Position numbers and translations under genes: made by a program
Assembly: GCF_027580225.2 (NCBI RefSeq)
Contig: NC_073346.2
Coordinates: 887,001 to 951,000, forward strand
DNA: 64,000 bases
Direction of reading: 5' to 3'
Origin: Misgurnus anguillicaudatus
Taxonomy: Eukaryota > Chordata > Actinopteri > Cypriniformes > Cobitidae
In this document: positions 57,222 through 64,000 of the stretch, in pieces
How positions within the stretch are numbered: the stretch's first letter is position 1
Layout: every line of letters starts with the position of its first letter
Notes under the pieces: model-generated
What the model saw: the letters and a program-made list of their open reading frames with translations, nothing else
The model's database searches: none
What the model was told of the DNA's origin: nothing

Positions 57222-58593
57222 ATGGCGGACTCATCCACTGTATGCTATTCAGACCTGTCCTCACCTGAGCGGGAAGCTGTGGAGCAGTTGATTCCCGGTT
57301 ATCGCAGATCCTACGCGACGTACAGCGCCCAGTTCACCCAGGCTCCAGACATCCACAAACGACCGAGAAGTGCAAAAAGCGAACACCCTACGCGGTGCAG
57401 CTTCACGGACCGCGCTCGAGGGAACGGAGACGCCATCGCCCAGAATGAAAGCGATCGGGAAGCCGTGGAGGAGCCGCTGCCCGGCCGTCGCAGATTCAGC
57501 GTGCCTCACATCACACTGGCTACAGACATCCGCAGGCGATCGGGGCGTGCTGCGAGTGAGCTTCCCTCGCGATGTAGCTTCACGGACCGCGTCCAGGCGA
57601 CCGAAGACGCCATCACCCAACATGAAAGCGGTAAGACTGCGCTTGTTATTGTAACCTGCATTACTTGCCACATGTACAGTTTAGCTTCTTCCATCAGCAC
57701 AGAGGTGTTTACTTGTGCTAAGTGTATTGAAGTAGTAAGGCTGACAGAGAAGATTGCAGAACTAGAAGCGCATCCAAACGCTAGTTGATGACAGCAATAC
57801 CGCTAATGCTACGAACGCTAATACCGCTAATGCTACAAACGCTAATACCGCTAATGCTACAAACGTTAATACCGCTAATGCTACAAACGCTAATACCGCT
57901 AATGCTACAAACACTGTTTCGGGTGCTCCTAGTGTTAAACGTAATACACATAGCTCGGTTCCATCATCTGAGTCAAGGGGGCCGACTAACTGGGTGACTG
58001 TCAGGCGGCAAAGTCGTTTCCGGTGCCCACCCAAGACCCCCCTGGTAATTTCAAACAGGTTCGATATTCTAAGCAATACATCGACTGAGACGTCTGTTAA
58101 AAGTGCCTTGGTCATTGGAGATTCGATACTTAGGAACGCGAACATTGAGGCACCAGCCACCATAGTCGATTGTATACCGGGAGCCAGGTCTTCAGACATT
58201 AGATCAAAACTTAAAGTGCTGGCTAATGCTAAGCGTAAGTTTTCTAAAATTGTTATTCACGCCGGCACAAATGACACCAGACTCCGCCAGTCGGAGATCA
58301 CCAAAGATAATATTAAAGAGATATGTGAAATCGCTAAAACAATGTCAGACAATGTAATATGCTCTGGTCCCCTCCCCACCTACCGGGGGGATGAAACTTA
58401 CAGTAGATTATTGTCTCTTCACGACTGGATGTCAAAATGGTGCCCTCAGCATAACGTAGGGTTTATAGACAATTGGAAGCATTTTCGGGGGAGACCTGAC
58501 CTGCTAAAGAGAGATGGCCTCCATCCATCTCAGGAAGGAAGTGCGATTCTCTCTATAAATCTGACCAATAGTCTTACTTCGAATACAGCCTGA
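57222..58593 (+). pseudogene. LINE ORF1 (PHD-like ribbon + SGNH esterase), copy B
   Basis: From ATG 57222 (ADSSTVCYSDLSSPEREAVE) through repeated 'RCSFTDR..EDAIxQxES' blocks to a Cys-rich ribbon (CITCHMYSL...FTCAKCIEVVRL) with a coiled coil after it. A 2-bp deletion near 57772 shifts the frame; the second frame is open from 57781 to 58593: the Asn/Ala minisatellite, TNWVTVRRQSRFRCPP, then the esterase with VIGDSILRNAN (Ser block), VIHAGTNDTR and LLKRDGLHPSQEG (Asp-His block). All SGNH hallmarks are retained. Intact length would be about 457 residues. PHD and esterase domains in CR1-like ORF1 are known; their role in retrotransposition is unsettled. Confidence 0.9.
57790..57912 (+). repeat. 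24-bp coding minisatellite in LINE ORF1, copy B
   Basis: About five copies of 'aataccgctaatgctacaaa' plus 'cgct', encoding an eight-residue Asn/Ala/Thr unit; copy A has about six. Confidence 0.9.
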
Positions 58594-58659
58594 CTATCCA
58601 GGGTACAAGTCAGGCAACAGACGGATCGGCTTAACCGTCCATCTGTTAGCTGCCGTGAT

Positions 58660-61600
58660 ATGTCAAGATCACTTATATCCCAGCACTTCGAGTCAATCTT
58701 ACCAGAATATCAACACATTTCAACTGTATCTGTTCCCCGAACAAATAAATACAGAGCACCGCTTGCCACATCTGGTACAAATCTGATTAATATAAAATTA
58801 GAAAACAATACATTAACAGATGAACCTCGAATGTTAAAATTCGGCCTTCTGAACATTAGATCGCTTACCAATAAAGAACCTATTGTCAATGAAATAGTTA
58901 CAGACCAAAACTTAGATGCACTCTGTTTAACAGAAACCTGGCTTAAAGCAGACGACAACATTAGTTTAAACGAATCCACCCCACAAGACAATTATTATAA
59001 ACACGAACCTCGATTAAAGGGGAGAGGGGGTGGTGTAGCTACAATATACAACAAAATTTTTAAAGTAAACCAAAAATCTGAAGTAAAATTTAAATCATTC
59101 GAACTAATGTTGTTAAATATGGAAATAACCGATCGTAACCACAAACAGCTCTCTTTTGCCTTAGCTACAATCTATAGACCTCCGGGCCACCATGCAGATT
59201 TCCTTAAAGAAATAGCAGATTTCCTGTCTGAGCTTGTAGTCACTGTAGATAAAGCTCTTATCGTTGGTGATTTTAATATTCATGTGGATAACCCAAAAGA
59301 TGCACTAGGACGTGCATTTATGGATGTTCTAAATTCTCTCAATATTAGACAAAACGTGACAGGGCCAACGCATACTCGTAAGCACACATTAGACTTAATT
59401 CTGTCACTCGGGCTCAATATTAATGACATCAAAATATCACCTCAGAGTGATGCAGTTTCTGACCATTACCTTGTGTCATACACTGTACTTCTAGATAGGA
59501 TCACTCAATCCACAACATGCTACAGATTAGCCAGAACAATAATTTCCACCACTAAAGATAGATTTATTAGCACTCTTCCAGACCTGTCCCAAATTAAACA
59601 TGTAGCAGATAACTGTGACGATCTAGATATTGTAATAGAAAACCTAAACAATGTCTGTTCTAACACATTGGATGCCGTTGCTCCCATTCGAAAAAAGAGA
59701 ATCAAAGAAAAACCGCCAGCTCCATGGTATGATCATCACACCGCAGCACTCAAAAAGGCAACTAGGAAAATGGAAAGAAATTATAGAAGCATAAAGTTAG
59801 AGGTATGGCGTGCAGCATGGAAAGAGAGTGTTAAACAATACAGACAGGCTATTAAAACCGCCAGATCTACCTATCTTAGCAAGCTTATAAATGAGAATCA
59901 TAATAACCCTCGTTTCCTCTTCAGCACCATTGCAAAACTGACTAGAAATAAAGAACAAACAGAAACCAATAGTAAACTTCAACACAATAGTAACGACTTC
60001 ATGAACTTCTTTTCTAACAAAATTACGGCTATAAGGGACAACATCGTAGCTACCCAGGCAGCCACCACTCTACCCGTTAGTTCACTTAACACTAGACTAC
60101 CATACGAACATCTTGATTCATTTAAACCTACTACAATAGATGAGCTCTCTAGACTAGTTACATCATCCAAATCATCATCCTGTATATTAGACCCCGTTCA
60201 CACAAAACTGCTTAAAGAGGTATTCCCTGTAGTGTCAATCCCGGTTCTAAATATCTTTAACTCATCGCTAGAAATAGGATACGTTCCAACAGCTTTCAAA
60301 CTAGCAGTTATTAAACCGCTGATTAAAAAGCCGCAGCTTGACCAGGGAGAGCTTAATAACTTTAGACCAATCTCAAATCTCCCTTTTCTTTCGAAAATAT
60401 TAGAAAAGGTAGTGGCAAGCCAGTTACGCACATTCTTAACAAATAATAGTACATATGAAAAGTTCCAATCAGGATTCAGGCCCCACCATAGCACAGAGAC
60501 AGCGTTGCTTAGAGTTACAAAAGACCTCCTATTAACATCCGATCGTGGTGAAATCTAAATTCTTATATTATTAGACCTTAGTGCAGCCTTTGACACAATA
60601 GATCATACAATCTTACTCAATAGACTAGAAAACTATGTTGGTATCAGTGGTCATGCGCTAGCCTGGTTTAGGTCGTATCTAACCAATCGCTATCACTTTG
60701 TTTATGTAAACGAGGAAGAGTCATATCACTCCCTGGTTAAATACGGTGTACCGCAGGGTTCGGTTTTAGGTCCTATCCTGTTCTCGTTATACATGTTACC
60801 TCTAGGAGACATTATCAGGAAACATAACATAAGTTTTCACTGCTATGCGGATGATACCCAGCTTTACATCTCCTCACATCCCAGCGAAACACACACGTTT
60901 TCTAAGCTAACAGACTGCCTTAGCGATGTTAGTGACTGGATGGCACATAACTTTCTTAAGCTGAACTCCAATAAGACAGAGATACTTATTATTGAACCGA
61001 ATCGCTACAAACATCATATGTCAGATTACAAGTTGCACATAGATGGCTGCACTGTGGTGCCATCTTCCACGGTTAGGAACTTAGGTGTGATGTTCGACAG
61101 CAACTTATCATTCGATAGTCATATCGCCAACGTCTGCCGCACAGCATTCTTCCATCTTAGAAATATCTCGAAAATACGCCATATACTGTCTACATCTGAC
61201 GCAGAGAAGCTTTTTCATGCTTTTATGACCTCTAGAAAAGACTATTGTAACTCGCTACTAGGGTGATGACATGAAAATCAAGAAAACAAGCTTCAGCTAG
61301 TTAAAAACGCTTCCTCAAGGGTACTTACTCGATCTAAAAAGTATGACCACATAAGCCCAATTCTGGCATCTTTAAACTGGCTACCAGTTTTATATCGCAT
61401 AGAATTTAAAATATCACTAATCACCTACAAAGCTTTAAATGGCCTAGCACCCTCATATCTTAGAGAATTACTATCAGAATACAATCCATCACGCACACTA
61501 CGGTCACAAAATTCTGGTCTCTTGATTATCCCTAGACTATCAAAAGTGTCTAAAAGTGGAAGGTCATTGTCCTACTTAGCCCCTAAGCTCTGGAATGATT

Positions 61601-61686
61601 TACCAACCGATGTCCGAGAATCAGACACAGTCAATAATTTTAAATCTAGACTTAAAACTTTTCTCTTCAACAAAGCATTCGCATAA
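58660..61686 (+). pseudogene. LINE ORF2 (endonuclease + reverse transcriptase), copy B
   Basis: One frame from ATG 58660 to TAA 61684-61686 (1008 residues), broken by a TAA at 60556-60558 (copy A has TCA, Ser) and by tandem TGA TGA at 61264-61269 (copy A has GGA TGC). Endonuclease: LLNIRSL (N65), LTETWL (E92), VGDFNIHV (D204, N206) and VSDHYLV (D268, H269). [49 protein letters not shown] and [12 protein letters not shown] (YADD), then the C-terminal tail ending [13 protein letters not shown] and [11 protein letters not shown]. There are no frameshifts relative to A apart from A's own. Confidence 0.95.
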
Positions 61687-61789
61687 TTTGTCTAGTAAAA
61701 GTACTTAACTCGAAATAGTTATCTGTACGGAACAAAGCACTGGCGGTCATAACACAGACCAACCAAATAAATAAATAAAAACCTTATCT

Positions 61790-62440
61790 TAACCTATAGT
61801 CGGATTGCGATTTTGGAACTTTCGTGTTCTTGTGAATAGTATGCCATACAAACCCGTTTGCCACTGAACCTGCATTAACGACGACAGTGGGGCTTCCAGC
61901 CTTAGTCAAACGGGTTGGCACGTATGGTTGGGTTGTGATTTTGGCGCTTTCTTTGTATTGCAAATAGTATGCCATACAGACCCGTTTGCCACTGAACCTG
62001 CATTAACGACGACAGTGGGGCTTTTGGCCTTAGTCAAACGGGTTGGCACGTATGGTTGGGTTGTGATTTTGGCGCTTTCTTTCTATTGCGAATAGTATGC
62101 CATACAGACCCGTTTGCCACTGAACCTGCATTAACGACGACAGTGGGGCTTCCGGCCTTAGTCAAACGGGTTGGCACGTATGGTCGGGTTGCGATTTTGG
62201 CACTTTCTTGTGTCTTGTGAATAGTATGCCATACAGACCCGTTTGCCACTGAACCTGCATTAACGACGACAGTGGGGCCTCCAGCCTTAGTCAAACGGGT
62301 TGACACGTATGGTCAGGTTGCGATGTTGGGCGTTTTCTCATGATCTTGTAAATAGTATGCAATATAGACCCGTTTTCCACTGAACCTGCATTAACGACGA
62401 CAGTGGGGTTACAGGCCTTAGTCAAACGGGTCGACAGGTT
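61790..62440 (+). repeat. 3'UTR tandem repeat of LINE copy B, five units
   Basis: Units of 128-131 bp; CCCGTTTG starts at about 61853, 61981, 62109, 62238 and 62369. Each has the nested inverted pairs CCCGTTTG/CAAACGGG and CACTG/CAGTG around a 'aacctgcattaacgacga' loop. Copy A has three units. Confidence 0.9.
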
Positions 62441-63222
62441 TCATTTTCTCTTAAAAATCGGAAGGTGACCCTTAGTTACCATATATACCGTCGCAGTGGG
62501 CCCCCAATTTGCAAAATCCTCAACTGTGGATAAAACAATTATGCCTCAATAGTTAGTCTGTCTGAAACTAAGCTGATTAAACCACATCACTGTGTGACAC
62601 TTGCATTACATGTGAACGGCCCCTACGCTAATATGATTTTGTTTTTCTCTCCCTGTCTCGTCCCTGGGTCCCATTGACCCTGAGGACAATGGGACAAACA
62701 GACCCAGTTCCGGTAGATGTGAAAGTCGGCACACCTCTGATCTACTGGTCGTCCTTCAATGTGATGCCCAGCTGATGCCTGACCAACGACCATCGGCAGG
62801 ACCCGCTTAATACCCGCTTAATCTCTGCTTAATCTCCGCTTAAGCTCCTTATCCGTTTATATGTGTGTATATACATGTATATCTCCCAAGGGTTTTTCCC
62901 TCCTAGGACTTTTATTTTTATTTCCTCGGCTAAACAACCCGGGGTTTTTGTTTTTTTTCTCCTAGGGGGTTTTTTACCCCGGGGAGGTAGCCTGCTTTGG
63001 CTTAACTTAGCTTCTTCTTCTAGACGTTACATTAGTAATATGCTCGCTCATAATGTCGCGTCATAGCCGCAGCAAATTTGACTGCTTATGCTATTGTGTA
63101 TTATGTTATGCTTTCTGTCGTTTTTCTGTGCTTTTACTGCTTCTATTAATGTAAAGCTGCTTTGAAACAATTGAGTATTGTGAAAAGCGCTATATAAATG
63201 AAATTGAATTGAATTGAATTGA

Positions 63223-63371
63223 ATAATGCTGGCGTCGCTCCGCCAGGTGCCTTTATAAGCAGCAGGTGCAAATATGGAAATTAGCTTTTTCGCTTCGAAA
63301 GCCGGCATTATCTGCTACTGAGAAGCTACTTGCTCTTCTGGGAATGGTTGCTGAAGTTGATTGACAAGCAG
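63223..63371. mobile_element. DIRS terminal repeat, right part
   Basis: 'ataatgctggcg' then 'caggtgcaaatatggaaatt' to 'gaagttgattgacaagcag' continues the repeat broken at 56973 and matches 31400-31543. The match ends at the start of LINE D. Confidence 0.85.
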
Positions 63372-64000
63372 ATGCGCGTCTTACCCGTTTTATTTGTCTT
63401 TTACGTGTCTCAGTGTTTATTTTGCGTCCCCTTATTGTCTTACGATCGACTCGCTTTGCTAGATCTGCGCAGCTCATTTCTGGAAGCAATCCAAGCAGAG
63501 CCTACCCGTTTTGTTTTTGAGCCGTGTGGCGTCCTGCCATTGGAGATACGGAACTGTTTCTGCCACTGGACTGCTGATCCTAAACGGAAAAAACGGAAAA
63601 GGAAACGGGGAAGGCGGGCTGGTCTCCTGGTTAGATGGAAACTTCACGTTAAATCGGGCTGTATACCCCGTGCTCCTGGCACGACATGGAAGGCTAACTG
63701 GCGCTCAATGTGCACAGGATACTCACCGACTACGCGCCCTCGCTGGCTTCACCCTGTTTTCCCAGACTCGATGCCCGAGCTTCGACCGACGTATCCCTCC
63801 CTCAATACACCAGCGCGGCCTACCGGGTTTAATTTGGATAATCTCCGTCCATTATGCAGAGCTCCAGTCTCACCCTGTGGATCTATCTCTTCTCCTAAAA
63901 TGGCGCTGATCAACGCGCGTTCTTTGACAAATAAAACTTTTTTACTAAATGATTTTTTTTCTCTCTCATAAGTTGGACTGTCTATTCATCACAGAAACTT
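63372..64000 (+). CDS. LINE family D ORF, 5' part into endonuclease (frameshift, runs off window)
   Basis: From ATG 63372 (MRVLPVLFVFYVSQCLF) the frame continues YDRLALLDLRSSF, a basic patch (KRKKRKRKRGRRAG), a Pro-rich region and then the endonuclease start MALINARSLTNKTFLLNDFF, which resembles a fish Jockey-superfamily LINE different from A-C. The frame stops at 63971 because of a one-base change near the T-run at 63952-63959; one frame over it continues HKLDCLFITET to the window end. An earlier in-frame Met at 63330 lies in DIRS sequence, so 63372 is preferred. Catalytic Asn (NARS) and the start of the E motif are visible. Confidence 0.75.

Larger units (their letters stand above)
56974..63222 (+). 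mobile_element. L2/CR1-group LINE, copy B (near full length, 6.25 kb)
   Basis: 5' leader 56974-57221, ORF1 57222-58593, ORF2 58660-61686, 3'UTR with five ~129-bp repeats, 'ttgaaacaattgagtattgt' and the tail (GAATT)n ending at 63222. It is inserted cleanly in a DIRS terminal repeat with no target duplication, as the repeat reads through from 56973 to 63223. Lesions: a 2-bp deletion in ORF1 and stops in ORF2. Confidence 0.95.

Overview
The window looks like repeat-rich intergenic or intronic DNA from a bony fish, most likely a cyprinid or other cypriniform. The basis is family resemblance recalled from such genomes: L2/CR1-type LINEs ending in (GAATT)n, DIRS elements with a tyrosine recombinase, Tc1 and Harbinger elements, many hAT copies with 8-bp target duplications, TTAA-flanked palindromic MITEs and long (TA)n/(TG)n runs. 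The species cannot be fixed without a search. I see no convincing intact host protein gene; almost everything recognisable is a transposable element, mostly decayed and nested.

Layout. 1-2.4 kb: minus-strand I/Nimb-like LINE (zinc-knuckle ORF1 with one stop, intact endonuclease running off the edge). 2.6-8.8 kb: one LINE reverse-transcriptase fragment split by a block of MITEs, including a near-perfect 113-bp-arm hairpin. 9-15.3 kb: decayed Myb-like Harbinger exon followed by small phase-1 exon-like segments, interleaved with a foldback element, three hAT elements and a tandem repeat. 16.1-22.5 kb: large inverted duplication whose arms share a hAT and a miniature LTR element (TRIM); one arm gained a later hAT. 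23-23.8 kb: decayed Harbinger transposase. 24.3-29.9 kb: minus-strand L2/CR1 LINE (copy A). 31.3-35.0 kb: decayed DIRS element. 39.2-45.4 kb: second minus-strand LINE family, interrupted by a hAT, a TTAA element and a palindromic MITE with a 10-bp duplication. 46.5-50.4 kb: hAT inside a hAT. 51.1-56.2 kb: BED-finger hAT, a palindrome, a Tc1 element, a hAT in the Tc1 terminal repeat and another element inside that hAT. 57.0-63.2 kb: near-full-length L2/CR1 LINE (copy B) inserted precisely into a DIRS terminal repeat. 63.4-64.0 kb: start of a fourth LINE family.

The two L2/CR1 copies can be compared directly. Both carry a PHD-like zinc ribbon plus SGNH-esterase ORF1, a 24-bp coding minisatellite, an EN-RT ORF2 and a ~129-bp 3'UTR repeat (3 units in A, 5 in B). 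Each has a different set of inactivating lesions. Functional 'cooperation' here is only within elements (ORF1/ORF2 of LINEs, Myb protein/transposase of Harbinger). The least explained pieces are the mirrored promoter/first-exon-like hairpin at 4.14-4.39 kb, the inverted duplication at 16-22 kb, the TRIM, and a ladder of small in-phase exon-like segments.
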